The notes beneath the pieces are model-generated. The model did no database searches. It was given only the letters and a program-made list of their open reading frames with translations, and was not told the DNA's origin. A program made the translations under genes and the position numbers. A stretch of 64,000 nucleotides of DNA, taken from positions 1 through 64,000 of the forward strand of contig NZ_JACHXK010000013.1 in NCBI RefSeq assembly GCF_014192105.1. Direction: 5' to 3'. This DNA is from Paenibacillus phyllosphaerae (lineage in GTDB: Bacteria; Bacillota; Bacilli; Paenibacillales; Paenibacillaceae). Below, piece by piece: positions 42,396 to 52,369 of this stretch (position 1 is its first letter; each line of letters opens with the position of its first letter).

Positions 42396-45300
42396 TTAAT
42401 AGACTTCGACCTCGAACAAAGACGGACCGTACGGAGGCAAACCTTTGTCGCTCAAGTAAAGACGGATGTAGCGCCCCTCAGCAGCTGCATCGCCCAACTC
42501 GACCGTCTCCGCGTAGCTGCCCGTGAAAGTAAGCTCGCGGCTTAACGTCTCCACCGTCTGCCAACTGCTCTCATCTTCCAGGTTCGCGCCTTCGCCAGCG
42601 GCCTGAACGAGAACGGACTTGGCATAGGCCGTCTCCCAGACCAGCTTCAGCTGCGTGATCGATTGCTCACTGCCGAGGTCAATGACAATCCACTCCGGCG
42701 AAGTCGATTCGGCGCTCCAATCCGCTTCCCAACGCGTGCCCGCATCGCCGTCTACGAGGGATCCGGCCGTTGTAGGCGCTTTGGCACTAGAGGCAGTGAC
42801 CGTTGCACCCAACGCCAGATTGGTATCCGCCGCCGTCACGCTCTGGCTCACCTCTGCCAACCGATACCCCGTTGCAGCAACCGAGATGGCATAACTTCCG
42901 GCCGCCTGGAAGGCAGACGCCTTGATCGTCAACTTGCCGGAAGCAACCGTATACTCCTCCGCTGCAAGCGCCGTGCCATTCACGGAGACCGCGGTAACTG
43001 CGCTTTCCCAGCTGCCATCCGCACCGAAGGTAAGCTCGATGTCTTGCCCGACTTTGTTCAAGGACGTATCTGCCGTAACCACGGGCGGAGCGGCTAGTTC
43101 AGGTTGCTCCGGCTCAGGCTCGACTTCGCCGCCCACCGGTGTCCCGTACGCTTCCAGTTCCCAAAGCGAATAGCCATACTGCGTGCCTCTTACCGTGCCA
43201 TACGCCCGGATGTGGCGTGCTTCCGTTCCGCCGAGAACAATCGTGTCGGTGCCGCCATTACCATTGGCTTCAGTGAACACGTCGACCCAATCGCCCTCGC
43301 CAGGGGAAGCGGATGTTGCCGCCTGAACCTTGTAGCCTTTGCCGTAAGCGCCCTCCCACTTCAGCACGACAGCGTCCAGCTTATAGACGGCGCCAAGATC
43401 AACCGCGATCCACTGCGGGTCAGCCGTTGCCGACTCCCATCGTGTGCTCGCATTGCCATCAATCGCCAGATTTGCCGGCTGCGGCTGAGTGGAAGCAGAA
43501 GCCGTTGCGCCAATCGCCACGTTCGGTGCCGCTGTCTTCACTTCCTGCACCACGACCGCAGAGCCATAGTTGGCGGCTTGCACGGCAATGGTGTAATTGT
43601 TCATGGCCGGGAACAAGTCCGCAGCAAGGTGAATCTTACCCGCTTCGATCGTCATTTTGTCCGCTGGCACCGCTGCTGCGTTGATGGTTACGGATGTGAT
43701 CGCTTCGCGCCACACGCTGTCATCGGCGAACGTTATGTCGATCGCTTCGCCGACCTTGTTATCCGAAACATCGGCAGTTAATGCCGGCCCCGTCTTCACT
43801 TCCTTCAGCACTACATCGTCGATCGTAATCAGATGCGGGCCATCGGGGGTGGCCGCTGCGCCGCTTACTACGTTACCCAGCAAATATTTCAGCGTCAGCG
43901 TCGATGCTGCGCCCGGCTTGATCGTCGACGTGTAGACGGCCGACGCGTCATCCGTAATGTTGAACGCCTGTTGCTGGTTGTTGTTCACGCCGCTAAATTC
44001 CACCAGTATCGGACGATCGACCTGCGACCAAGCGCGGAAGCTCAGCTCATACGTCTTGCCCGCTTCGAGCTTGATGTTCTCTTGCATCAGCTGGGTCGAC
44101 CAGCTAATCGGAATGTTCCACTCCGGATGAATGCCGCCATGATAGTTGATCTGTACGTTGGCTGCGCCGTTCTCCACGCTGAAGGACGAGTAGTCCGGCA
44201 TTTCGTTCCACAACGACCATCCGCTATCGCCCGATGAAAAATGGCCGTTCTTCAGCAGATTGCCGTCGCTCGTCAGCAGCGATTGCACGACTATCGTATC
44301 CCCATAGCCATCCGCCTTCACTGTAATCGTCTGCGCGCCTTCCGCCGTGAATACGTCGCCGCTCAGCACAATCGCGCCCGCTTCCACCGTATATTTGCTT
44401 GCCGCAAGCGTCGTATCCCCGACCTTAACCGCCGAGATCGTCTGACGCCAAGCCTCATTATCGGTGAAAGTAATGGCGATCGGCTGACCGACCTTATTGT
44501 CGGTCGTATCCGCGATCAGCTGCGGCGGACGCTTCACCGGCGCATCCTTCACTTGCAACACCATGTTGCGGAACTGCACCTCATGCGCGCCAGCCGGACT
44601 TTGCGCCGTTTTGCCGAGCAGCAGCTTCAAGGCGAGATTATCGTCGGCGGTCAGTTTGACCGTATAATCGAACTTCGTCCACTCGCTGCCGATGGCAATC
44701 GAGCCGGAGTCGAATCGCCGCGTGTATGACGCATTCTCCAGCGTCGCTTGCATGTCGCGGTCAACGCTCGAGAGCGCCTCGAAGGAGAGTTCGTACGTGA
44801 AGCCTTTTTTCAACTGCAGCCCCGACTGATTGAACATGACGTTCCACGCCTCGGTGCCGACATTCGTGATCGCGACCTTCGCTACGCCGTCCGCCGCGTT
44901 GAAGCCGGCTTGCGCCCCTTGAGTGAACGGCTCCCAGCCGGACAGCCCTGCCGAGAAATCGCCATTGACGAGCGGGAACAGATTGATGCCGCCGTAATCG
45001 ATATTGTTATTCGTCGTCCGCACCAGCTTCACGTTGTCGATCGTGACATCGGCGTTGCTGCCGCCCAGATCGAAGACCAGCTGCCCTTCGAGATCCGTCA
45101 CGCCGGCCGGCATCGTGAAGGTGAGCTTCTGCTCGCTTGAAGACGTACCGATGGCAAAATCATTCCGGGACGCGTAAACGTTCTCGCCGTCCTTGCTGAT
45201 CACTCGTACGCCAACCGCGCGCGCCGCCTCGGCTTTCGCTTGGAAGGTCAGCTCATACGTATCGGTCTGAAGCAGATTCATCCCCTTCTGCACGAGCGTA

Positions 45301-48300
45301 ACCGCCTCAGGCGCTGTACCGCCATTCGTGATAACTGTCTCCAGCTGTCTGCGTTCGGCGTCGACGCTGGCAGTTGCAACTGTCCCCTCGCTAACGTTGA
45401 AGTTCCAGTATTTCATCCGGTCCATCGTACCGAGATCGAACGTTCCGTTATATACGTGGTTGCCATTCTCGAGCGGCTGCTTGGCACCATTCGGGTCCTC
45501 CAACAACTCCGTCTCCTCCACCCGCACATTGCCGATCCATACCGCGTTGGCGTTCAAACCTAAGTTGTATTCGAGGCGCGCCGTGGGATCCGTGTCGCTT
45601 GCCATCTGGAAGCGGTATTCGTAGTGCTTCACTTCCGTGGTCAGCGCCACGTCGAACTGGTCGGAATACGAGCCCCAGCCGTTGTCGCCGTCTCCGCCGA
45701 ATTTGACGGCCATGTTCCGGCTTGCCGCCGCCTTCGCATCGAAGCTCAGCTTGTAGACGCGCCCTTTGGCCAGCGGCACGTGCTGGATCAACTGAATCGA
45801 GTACGCCTGATCCCCCGGCTGCGTAATACCGACTTTCGCGAACGTGTCGTCTCCGATCACTTCCTTGCCCGCCGTACCCGTCCCATTAAAACCATTCAGG
45901 AAGTACCAGCCTTCGCTGTCGATGGCGTCGGGATCTATGCTGTTCTTGAACGGCTTGGCGTAATCCGCGTCATAGATATAACTGCCGTCCACTGCCGGCT
46001 TAGCGCCCGCCGGAATCGGATCTTTGTCCATGGATGGCTCGACCGGCGTACGGTACGGCTTGCCTTCCAGCTCGTAAGCCCGGACGTAGTCCACCTCCAT
46101 CTTCGCCGGCAGCTTGCTGTCCGGCGGGATGAGCCCTCCGTCGAAGTTGCCGCCGACCGCCAGATTCAGGATCATGTAGAATTCTTTATCGAACGGGGCA
46201 GGGAACGCATATTTGTCCGGTTGTCCTGCGCCCTGGCTGTTCCAGTTGTTCATGGTGTTGAACAGCTTGCCGTCGACGTACCAGCGGATCTCGCCCGGCT
46301 CCCATTCGACGCCGTAGGTGTGGAACCCCGTGATCGATTCGCCTTCCGGAAAATCGTACGAACCGCCATCCGCCTTGTTATTCGGCCATGTCTTCCCATA
46401 GTGGAGCGTACCTGCCACCTCTTCCGGCAGACGGCCGCGCGCTTCCATGATGTCGAGCTCGCCCGACGAAGCCCAGGCGCCATACTCGCTGTCCTTCGGC
46501 ATCATCCAGAATGCCGGCCATATGCCTTGGCCATCCGGAAGCTTCATCCGCGCTTCGAATTTGCCGTACGTCTTGCTGAAGGTCGGTGAGGTCCACAGCC
46601 TGCCGGACGTATACGGCTTGCCATTCACCGTCTGCTTCTTGGCCGTGATGACCAGGTGGCCATCCTTCACTTCAATATTATCCTTCTGATAATACTGCTG
46701 CTCGTTATTGCCCCAGCCATCGAGTCCGTATTCGGCTCCGGTGCCGTTCTGATATCCCCATTTCGACAGATCGACACCATTCGTATCGAAGTTGGCCCCA
46801 GTGCCGCCGTCGAACTCATCGTTCCAGATCAGCTCCCAATTGCCGAGTTGCTGCGTTACCGATGCATCCGTATAGCCTGCAGCCTGGACCGTGATCGTAT
46901 GGCTGCCTTCTTGCGAAACTGCAGCCGTCTTGATCGTGATCGCTCCTGCCGCGACGGTGTAGTCCTCTCCCGCCGTGAGCTCCGTTGCGCCGACCGTTAC
47001 CTTGCTGATCTTGCTCCGCCAATCGGCGTTATCGGTGAATGTCAGCGTGATATCGCTGCCCAGCATATTATCTGTCGTATCTGCCGTAAGCGCCGGAGCC
47101 GTCTCGATACCTGGCGGATTGCTTACCGTCTGGAGAATCGCCGCATCCGTGTAACCTGTTGCTTTGACCTCAATCACGTAACTGCCTGCTTGCGCAAAAA
47201 CGGCTGCCCTAATCACGATTTGCCCCGCGGAGATCGTATAATCCGTACCTACCGTCAGTGCTTCCGAGTTGATGGCCACGCTTGTAATCTTGCTCTGCCA
47301 TCCTTCGTTATCGGTGAACGTTACCGTGATGTCGCGGCCGATCGTATTATCCGTCGTATCCGCCACAAGCGCCGGCGCGAACCGCAGCTGAACCTGCTGC
47401 GTCACCGTAGCATCCGTATAACCCGAAGCCTTGACCGTGATCGCATAACTGCCAGCTGCAGCGAAAGCAGCAGCCTTGATCGTGATCTGCCCCTCGGCAA
47501 CGGTGTAGTCCGTTCCGGCCGTCAGCTCGCTTGCGCCGACCGTCACGCTTTTGACCTTGCCCCGCCAGGCCGCGTTATCGGTGAACGTCAGCGTAATATC
47601 GTTGCCGACTTTGTTATCCGTCGTATCGGCTGCAAGCGAAGGAGCTGTCTTCGTGCTCGGCGTCGTCGTTCCACCGCCCCCGCCGCCTCCGCCAGTGCCG
47701 GGAGTTCCGCTATTGCCAGGATTGCCGCCAGTACCATCGGTTCCGCCGCCTGCCGGAGGTTTTTTCACCTGTCCCTTCTCTACCTCATGCGAGCTGCCTT
47801 TATCGATTGCCTTGTCATTCAGCTTCGTATCCCCCGCCTCGGTCTTCAGTTCACCGGCCGTACCATTGATGTCCAGCTCGGTGCCGTCCGCCGTTTCGTC
47901 TACAAACAAATGATCCACTTTGGCGCCGGAGCCGATCTCGATATTCGCGCCGCTCTCAACCTCTATGTCACCGACTTCCGAATCTCCTTCGAGCACCACG
48001 CGCACCGGAGCATCCGGCTTGTCGACGACGATCCGCTCAATGTTCGAATCGTTCACGTGGATGGAGTTCACGCCGCCTCCGCTGACGTACAGCGTCCCTT
48101 TGACCGTGACGCCGTCAAGCGTGACATCGCCTTCGCCAACGCCTGGCGTGATGAGCACGTTGCGGTCGATCGTACCGTCCTTAAGCGTCACGTCCGGGCT
48201 GCTGATCAGGAAGCTGCCTGCCGTCTGCACCTGATTACGCGTTCCCGGCGAATTCACGATCTCGCCGGCTAGACGATCGAGCAGGACGATGGCCTCGGCG

Positions 48301-48932
48301 CGGGAGATCGGCGCAAGCGGCCGGATCGTCTGGTCCGCGAAACCCTTCATATAGCCGCCGCTTACTAGGCGGGCCATTGCATCCTTGGCGAATGCGCCGA
48401 TCTGCGAGGCATCCCGGAAACTTGCGAGCACGCCCGCATCCGCGCCCGGCAGCTGGAACAAGCCAGCCGCCATCTTCGCCGCTTCCTGTCTCGTCACGGC
48501 CGCTTCCGGCTTGAACAGCTCGCCCGGATAGCCGGATATATAGCCGGCTGCCTCGGCAACCGCCACCGTATCGGCGTACCACTTGCCCGCCTCCACATCC
48601 TTGAAGCTTGCCGGGCCCTTCGTCTTGAATCCGAACAGCGTGTTGAGCAGCTTCGCGAACTCCGCACGGCTGATGCTGTCGCCCGGCCGGAATTGCCCGT
48701 TGCTGCCGCTCGCGAGCCCAAGCGAGGCCCATTTCGTAATTTGCGCTTCGCTCCAATTGCCATGAATATCGCTGAAAGTCTGACCCGTGCCAGCTGCCGC
48801 CGCAGCAGGCGCATTTCCTTCGCTGCCAGCGTCCGTCGCCGCCCAGCCGGTGCTGACGGAACTCGTCATTAATGCAGCGCTCAGCAGAACGGCTGACAGC
48901 TGCCGCCGTTTCCTGGAAGTTCTTTTTGCCAC
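42396..48932 (-). CDS. Giant SLH-anchored GH16 endo-beta-1,3-glucanase (laminarinase-type) with CBM and discoidin modules
   Basis: 2178 aa. Signal peptide (about 1-31), three SLH repeats (about 53-225), a beta-rich domain (240-390), a Gly/Thr linker, three tandem DUF1533-like modules (430-700; each with ADTTDNxxGxDITxTFTD), then a GH16 catalytic domain (about 700-985) with Glu825, Asp827 and Glu830 in GELDIMEARG and WPAFWMMPKD before it. The C-terminal half holds four CBM4_9-like modules, three more DUF1533-like modules, and two F5/8-type C (discoidin) modules. GH16 enzymes with this site cut beta-1,3- or mixed-linkage glucans. SLH repeats tether it to the wall. TTG 48938 is possible, but GTG 48932 has AAGGAG 9 nt upstream. 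Single-gene unit. Confidence 0.92.
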   Translation of the reverse strand: MAKRTSRKRRQLSAVLLSAALMTSSVSTGWAATDAGSEGNAPAAAAAGTGQTFSDIHGNWSEAQITKWASLGLASGSNGQFRPGDSISRAEFAKLLNTLFGFKTKGPASFKDVEAGKWYADTVAVAEAAGYISGYPGELFKPEAAVTRQEAAKMAAGLFQLPGADAGVLASFRDASQIGAFAKDAMARLVSGGYMKGFADQTIRPLAPISRAEAIVLLDRLAGEIVNSPGTRNQVQTAGSFLISSPDVTLKDGTIDRNVLITPGVGEGDVTLDGVTVKGTLYVSGGGVNSIHVNDSNIERIVVDKPDAPVRVVLEGDSEVGDIEVESGANIEIGSGAKVDHLFVDETADGTELDINGTAGELKTEAGDTKLNDKAIDKGSSHEVEKGQVKKPPAGGGTDGTGGNPGNSGTPGTGGGGGGGGTTTPSTKTAPSLAADTTDNKVGNDITLTFTDNAAWRGKVKSVTVGASELTAGTDYTVAEGQITIKAAAFAAAGSYAITVKASGYTDATVTQQVQLRFAPALVADTTDNTIGRDITVTFTDNEGWQSKITSVAINSEALTVGTDYTISAGQIVIRAAVFAQAGSYVIEVKATGYTDAAILQTVSNPPGIETAPALTADTTDNMLGSDITLTFTDNADWRSKISKVTVGATELTAGEDYTVAAGAITIKTAAVSQEGSHTITVQAAGYTDASVTQQLGNWELIWNDEFDGGTGANFDTNGVDLSKWGYQNGTGAEYGLDGWGNNEQQYYQKDNIEVKDGHLVITAKKQTVNGKPYTSGRLWTSPTFSKTYGKFEARMKLPDGQGIWPAFWMMPKDSEYGAWASSGELDIMEARGRLPEEVAGTLHYGKTWPNNKADGGSYDFPEGESITGFHTYGVEWEPGEIRWYVDGKLFNTMNNWNSQGAGQPDKYAFPAPFDKEFYMILNLAVGGNFDGGLIPPDSKLPAKMEVDYVRAYELEGKPYRTPVEPSMDKDPIPAGAKPAVDGSYIYDADYAKPFKNSIDPDAIDSEGWYFLNGFNGTGTAGKEVIGDDTFAKVGITQPGDQAYSIQLIQHVPLAKGRVYKLSFDAKAAASRNMAVKFGGDGDNGWGSYSDQFDVALTTEVKHYEYRFQMASDTDPTARLEYNLGLNANAVWIGNVRVEETELLEDPNGAKQPLENGNHVYNGTFDLGTMDRMKYWNFNVSEGTVATASVDAERRQLETVITNGGTAPEAVTLVQKGMNLLQTDTYELTFQAKAEAARAVGVRVISKDGENVYASRNDFAIGTSSSEQKLTFTMPAGVTDLEGQLVFDLGGSNADVTIDNVKLVRTTNNNIDYGGINLFPLVNGDFSAGLSGWEPFTQGAQAGFNAADGVAKVAITNVGTEAWNVMFNQSGLQLKKGFTYELSFEALSSVDRDMQATLENASYTRRFDSGSIAIGSEWTKFDYTVKLTADDNLALKLLLGKTAQSPAGAHEVQFRNMVLQVKDAPVKRPPQLIADTTDNKVGQPIAITFTDNEAWRQTISAVKVGDTTLAASKYTVEAGAIVLSGDVFTAEGAQTITVKADGYGDTIVVQSLLTSDGNLLKNGHFSSGDSGWSLWNEMPDYSSFSVENGAANVQINYHGGIHPEWNIPISWSTQLMQENIKLEAGKTYELSFRAWSQVDRPILVEFSGVNNNQQQAFNITDDASAVYTSTIKPGAASTLTLKYLLGNVVSGAAATPDGPHLITIDDVVLKEVKTGPALTADVSDNKVGEAIDITFADDSVWREAITSVTINAAAVPADKMTIEAGKIHLAADLFPAMNNYTIAVQAANYGSAVVVQEVKTAAPNVAIGATASASTQPQPANLAIDGNASTRWESATADPQWIAVDLGAVYKLDAVVLKWEGAYGKGYKVQAATSASPGEGDWVDVFTEANGNGGTDTIVLGGTEARHIRAYGTVRGTQYGYSLWELEAYGTPVGGEVEPEPEQPELAAPPVVTADTSLNKVGQDIELTFGADGSWESAVTAVSVNGTALAAEEYTVASGKLTIKASAFQAAGSYAISVAATGYRLAEVSQSVTAADTNLALGATVTASSAKAPTTAGSLVDGDAGTRWEADWSAESTSPEWIVIDLGSEQSITQLKLVWETAYAKSVLVQAAGEGANLEDESSWQTVETLSRELTFTGSYAETVELGDAAAEGRYIRLYLSDKGLPPYGPSLFEVEVY

Positions 48933-49062
48933 GTCCAATCGCTCCTTCGATCCCTATCGTAAGTTGGTTGGTTCACTTGCGACACATTGTATCCGCTTAC
49001 ATATATGAGGCCGAAGAGCCGGCCGCGAAGCCGGATTCGTGCTCTCACTTCCATTAAGGTGC

Positions 49063-49102
49063 AAAAAAGGAACGCCACATGCCAATTCCTGCAGCGTTCC
49101 TT
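49063..49102 (-). terminator. Terminator downstream of the solute-binding protein gene
   Basis: On the minus strand GGAACGC (49100-49094) pairs with GCGTTCC (49075-49069), then TTTTTT. It lies about 370 nt past the stop codon at 49468, so the F2 repeat array falls inside the 3' UTR. The remaining stretch to 48933 holds a GC-rich hairpin (about 49008-49035) and the upstream region of the giant gene. Confidence 0.82.
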
Positions 49103-49149
49103 CTCGGATGTCTTGTTGCTCATGATGTCACTTCATTACCTTGCGCTCG

Positions 49150-49467
49150 TTGAATGCTGTATTCCCAATCACCTTTATGGTCGGTGAATGCTGTATTCCC
49201 AATCTCCCGATTGGGGATACAAACCAATCACCTTTTTGGTCGGTGAATGCTGTATTCCCAATCTCCCGATTGGGGATACAAACCAATCACCTTTTTGGTC
49301 GGTGAATGCTGTATGTCCCGTCTTTGTTCGAAGAAGCTGACGAATGCTGCATATCCCGTCTTCCGACGTGATACGCAAACCAATCGTCCTAACACAAACC
49401 AATCGTCTTTATGGTCGGTGAATGCTGTATTCCCAATCTCCCGATTGGGAATACATACCAATCACCT
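49150..49467. repeat. Tandem F2 stem-loop repeat array
   Basis: TGAATGCTGTATTCCCAATC starts at 49185, 49243 and 49418, with shorter or variant copies at 49151, 49302 and 49339. Full units are 58-59 bp: outer stem GGTGA/TCACC, inner hairpin GTATTCCCAATC/GATTGGGGATAC (12 bp with one G-T pair), then AAACCAAT and CCTTTTTGG. Same family as 36906-37141 but with compensatory changes in the outer stem. The array follows the stop of the minus-strand solute-binding protein gene. Confidence 0.9.
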
Positions 49468-51249
49468 TTACTGACCTGATGCCGATTTGAACCAGTCGTT
49501 AACCTCTTGCGTAATTTGGTCGCCGCCGGACTTCTTCCAGTTTTCGACCATTTTGTCGAACTCGTCGATCGGCGATTGGCCGTAGATGATCTTCGAGTAG
49601 GTCTGGTTAACCAGCTTGTTGAGCAACTCGTTCTTCTGCTTCATCGTCTCGGTCAGCGGGCCTTGGAAGTAGTTCTTCATCCGGATATCCTTCTGGTCGA
49701 GCACGATCTTCATCGCTTCGACGTTCTCCGGTTTACGCACGGCTGCCGTCTGCTTCTCGTACGGCGTCTCCGGCGTGCCGCCATTCGCGATCTTGATCAT
49801 CGTGTCGGCATAGAGCGAAGGAATACGCGCGCCCTCGAATGTGAGCGAGTAGTAGATCGGTTCAACCAAGTGCGTGCGGTCCGCATAGTCCGGGAATAGG
49901 TCCGGATATTTCGCCGGGTCCTTCGTGATCGTGCCGTCCGGCAGCTTCGCCCAGTCGTAGCCTTCGGCAAAGCCGTTCTCGAATTCGCTGCCCGGCTGCG
50001 GGTTCGCCCAGTTCTCGAAGAAGAAGTTGTAGTAACGGATGAGCGCCTCCGGATTCTTCGCGTCCTTGTTGATCAGCATCCAGCCGTTAACCGACGGGTT
50101 GCCGCTCTGCGCGCCGATCTTGCCGTCCGCGCCTGTCGGCAGCGGGTAGCCTTTGTACTTCGACCCTGGCACGTTGTTCAGCAGATCGCCGAACGGCCAG
50201 TCCGGCAGCCAGTTGCGGCCGACGATCGCGCCGGCTTGCCCTTTGGTGAACAGCTCGGAGCCGGATACTTCGTCCTTGAGGCCCGAGTCTTTGGAGATAT
50301 AGCCTTTATCCATCCAATCCTTCAGCTGCGTCAAAGCTTGCTTGGCCGCCGGGTCGACCGAACCGTACGTCAGCGTACCGTCCGCCCCTTTGTTCCATTG
50401 CCCAGGCAGCGTGCCGTACGTGCCGAACAGCCAGCTGATATCGCTCATCCAGCCGAGGTACGTGTTCTTGAAGCCGGTCGCAAGGCCGAGCGTATCCTTC
50501 TTGCCGTTGCCGTCCGGATCTTGGTTGACGAACGCGTCCATGATCTTCTCGAAATCGGCCACCGTCTTCGGCGCCTGCAGGCCGAGTTTATCCATCCAGT
50601 CCTGGCGCAGCCACAGCAGCATGTCGTCGTTATACGCGTAATCGAGCACCGGCAGCGCCATCCGCTTGCCGTCGCGGGTTACCGGCAGCCATGTATCTTG
50701 GTTAAGCGCGACGCCCGCTTTGTACGTCTCGCCGGCATACTTGTCGAACAGCTCGCCGACGTCCATGAATTGGCCGGAGTCGATCAGCATGTTGACCGTC
50801 TCCATATCGCCGCGGTAGGTGATGATATCCGGCATTTTTTCGCCCGAGGAGAGCATGAGGCGCAGCTTCGTCTTGTACGCATCGTTCGTGTCCGTGACGA
50901 CCCAATCGTACTTCACGTCAATGCCGAGCTTCTCCTTCATGTACTTCTGGAGCACGTTGTTCTCCATCGTCTCGCCGTTCTTGAAGTAGTAGTTCGTGCC
51001 GACGCCCTTAACGGTCGACAGCGTAATCGTCTCCGCATATTTGGTGCCGTCCCAGCCCGTCTCGTCGACGTTGCTCGCCGGCGTGCTGTCCGTATTCGTC
51101 GTGCCGGTGTTCGTATTCGTGCTCGCTTCGTTGTTCGCCCCGTTATTGGCCGGCGCGTTATTGTTGTCGCCTCCCGAGCAAGCCGCAAGGCTGAGCGACA
51201 GAATGGCGACAAGCGAAGCGCTGAGCAGTCTCGTTCCCGTGATCCGCAT
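49468..51249 (-). CDS. Sugar ABC transporter substrate-binding lipoprotein (LplA-like)
   Basis: 593 aa family-1 solute-binding lipoprotein. Lipobox SLAAC gives Cys24, followed by an Asn/Thr-rich linker. The mature protein (ETITLSTVKGVGTNYYFKNG; MPDIITYRGDMETVNMLIDSG; WLRQDWMDKLGLQAPKTVADFEKIMDAF) follows the large LplA/YtcQ group that pairs with YtcP/LplB-type permeases and YesMN. The substrate is probably an oligosaccharide. GGGGGAAC precedes the ATG. It lies 230 bp downstream of the permease genes, with structured element copy 3 in the gap; no ATPase gene is present, as usual for such importers that share MsmX-type ATPases. Confidence 0.92.
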   Translation of the reverse strand: MRITGTRLLSASLVAILSLSLAACSGGDNNNAPANNGANNEASTNTNTGTTNTDSTPASNVDETGWDGTKYAETITLSTVKGVGTNYYFKNGETMENNVLQKYMKEKLGIDVKYDWVVTDTNDAYKTKLRLMLSSGEKMPDIITYRGDMETVNMLIDSGQFMDVGELFDKYAGETYKAGVALNQDTWLPVTRDGKRMALPVLDYAYNDDMLLWLRQDWMDKLGLQAPKTVADFEKIMDAFVNQDPDGNGKKDTLGLATGFKNTYLGWMSDISWLFGTYGTLPGQWNKGADGTLTYGSVDPAAKQALTQLKDWMDKGYISKDSGLKDEVSGSELFTKGQAGAIVGRNWLPDWPFGDLLNNVPGSKYKGYPLPTGADGKIGAQSGNPSVNGWMLINKDAKNPEALIRYYNFFFENWANPQPGSEFENGFAEGYDWAKLPDGTITKDPAKYPDLFPDYADRTHLVEPIYYSLTFEGARIPSLYADTMIKIANGGTPETPYEKQTAAVRKPENVEAMKIVLDQKDIRMKNYFQGPLTETMKQKNELLNKLVNQTYSKIIYGQSPIDEFDKMVENWKKSGGDQITQEVNDWFKSASGQ

Positions 51250-51361
51250 GAATGAGTTCCCCCTGTATCTTAAATGTGAGCGCTGTCAATCGCTCTAGTG
51301 AACACTATAAATCTTAGAAGCCTTCCCACGAAATACCACGATTTCGAGGGCGATGCTAATT

Positions 51362-51472
51362 ATTTGTTCAAATACAAGCGTTTATAAGTTTCACGGTTAA
51401 AACCATCTTGTATTTCTCCGGAATGAAACGCGCCCGCGCCATGAGAGACGGCGTCAACCGTTTCACCTTGTT
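51362..51472 (-). repeat. Structured dispersed element, copy 3, between permease and binding-protein genes
   Basis: On the minus strand it reads ACAAGGTGAAACGG, a CGCC/GGCG hairpin, GTTTCATTCCGGAGAAATAC, then AAATACAAG pairing with CTTGTATTT around a loop carrying GTGAAACTTATAA. Relative to copy 2 one pair of this stem has changed from G-C to C-G on both sides, a compensatory change. It starts 7 nt past the permease stop and ends about 113 nt before the binding-protein start codon, and would be co-transcribed with both. Confidence 0.75.
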
Positions 51473-51478
51473 TCTGTT

Positions 51479-52357
51479 CTACTCTTTCACCGCGCCAAGC
51501 ACAATGCCTTTGACGAAAAACCGCTGCAAATACGGATACACGAGCAGCACCGGCAAGATCCCGATGAAGATCTGCGCGGCCTTCACCGTCCGCTGCGAAA
51601 TGTTCTTCAGCTCGTTCACGTCCGGATTCAGCTTGCTGAAGTCCTGGGTGACGATGATCGTCTGCAGGAACGTGGCGAGCGGATAATTGCGGTAGTCGTT
51701 AATATAGAGCAGGCCGTCGAACCACGCATTCCAGTTGCCGACGATCGAGAAGAGCGACAAGGTGGCGATAGCGGGCAGGGCCAGCGGCAGGTACACCTTG
51801 AACAGAATCGTGAAGTGGCCCGCGCCGTCGATGAGGGCGGCTTCTTCCAGCTCCTTCGGCGTGGCTTTGAAAAAGTTCATGAGCAGAATCATGTTGAACA
51901 CCTGCACCGCCCCCGGCAGCACGAGCGCCCAGATCGTATCCATCATGTGCAAGTTGCGGATGAGGATGTACGTCGGAATGACGCCGCCGTTGAACAGCAT
52001 CGTGAAGACGAAGAACCACGCATAGACGCTGCGGCTGCGAAGCGCGGAGCTGTCCTTCGAGAGCGCATAACCCGCCAGCGTAATGACGCTCATCGTGATG
52101 AAGGTGCCGAGCGCCGTCCGTTCGATCGCGATGAGGAACGCCCGCAGGAAGTTCGGGTTGTTCATCGTCTTCGTGTACGATTCGACGTTGAAGTCCACCG
52201 GCCATAGGCCCACCAGATGGGCGTTGGCCGGCGCGCTCGCGCTGAAGCTGACGGCTAGAATGTGAATGATCGGCAGTACGCAGAGCGTACCCGCCAGCAG
52301 CAGCACCAGATAGTTGAATACCGTAAACGTTCTATATCCCGTAGATTTGTAGTACAT
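51479..52357 (-). CDS. Carbohydrate ABC transporter permease (LplC/YtcP-like)
   Basis: 292 aa, six TM segments, MalG-type permease. The EAA loop reads ELEEAALIDGAGHFTILFKVYLPLALP and the protein ends KGIVLGAVKE, characteristic of YtcP/LplC. GTG 52366 is in frame, but AAGGGG precedes ATG 52357 by about 8 nt. Second gene of the importer unit, 12 nt after the LplB-like permease. Confidence 0.92.
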   Translation of the reverse strand: MYYKSTGYRTFTVFNYLVLLLAGTLCVLPIIHILAVSFSASAPANAHLVGLWPVDFNVESYTKTMNNPNFLRAFLIAIERTALGTFITMSVITLAGYALSKDSSALRSRSVYAWFFVFTMLFNGGVIPTYILIRNLHMMDTIWALVLPGAVQVFNMILLMNFFKATPKELEEAALIDGAGHFTILFKVYLPLALPAIATLSLFSIVGNWNAWFDGLLYINDYRNYPLATFLQTIIVTQDFSKLNPDVNELKNISQRTVKAAQIFIGILPVLLVYPYLQRFFVKGIVLGAVKE

Positions 52358-52369
52358 GCCCCGCACCCC

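Noticed and set aside
42396..48938. Long plus-strand open frames opposite the giant surface protein (for example 46656-48272)
   Set aside because: Antisense shadows of a repetitive high-GC coding region; Arg/Ile/His-rich with no recognisable domain.
49175..49461. Overlapping minus-strand ORFs of 75 and 77 codons
   Set aside because: They simply translate the F2 repeat units (same peptide repeated), with no SD.
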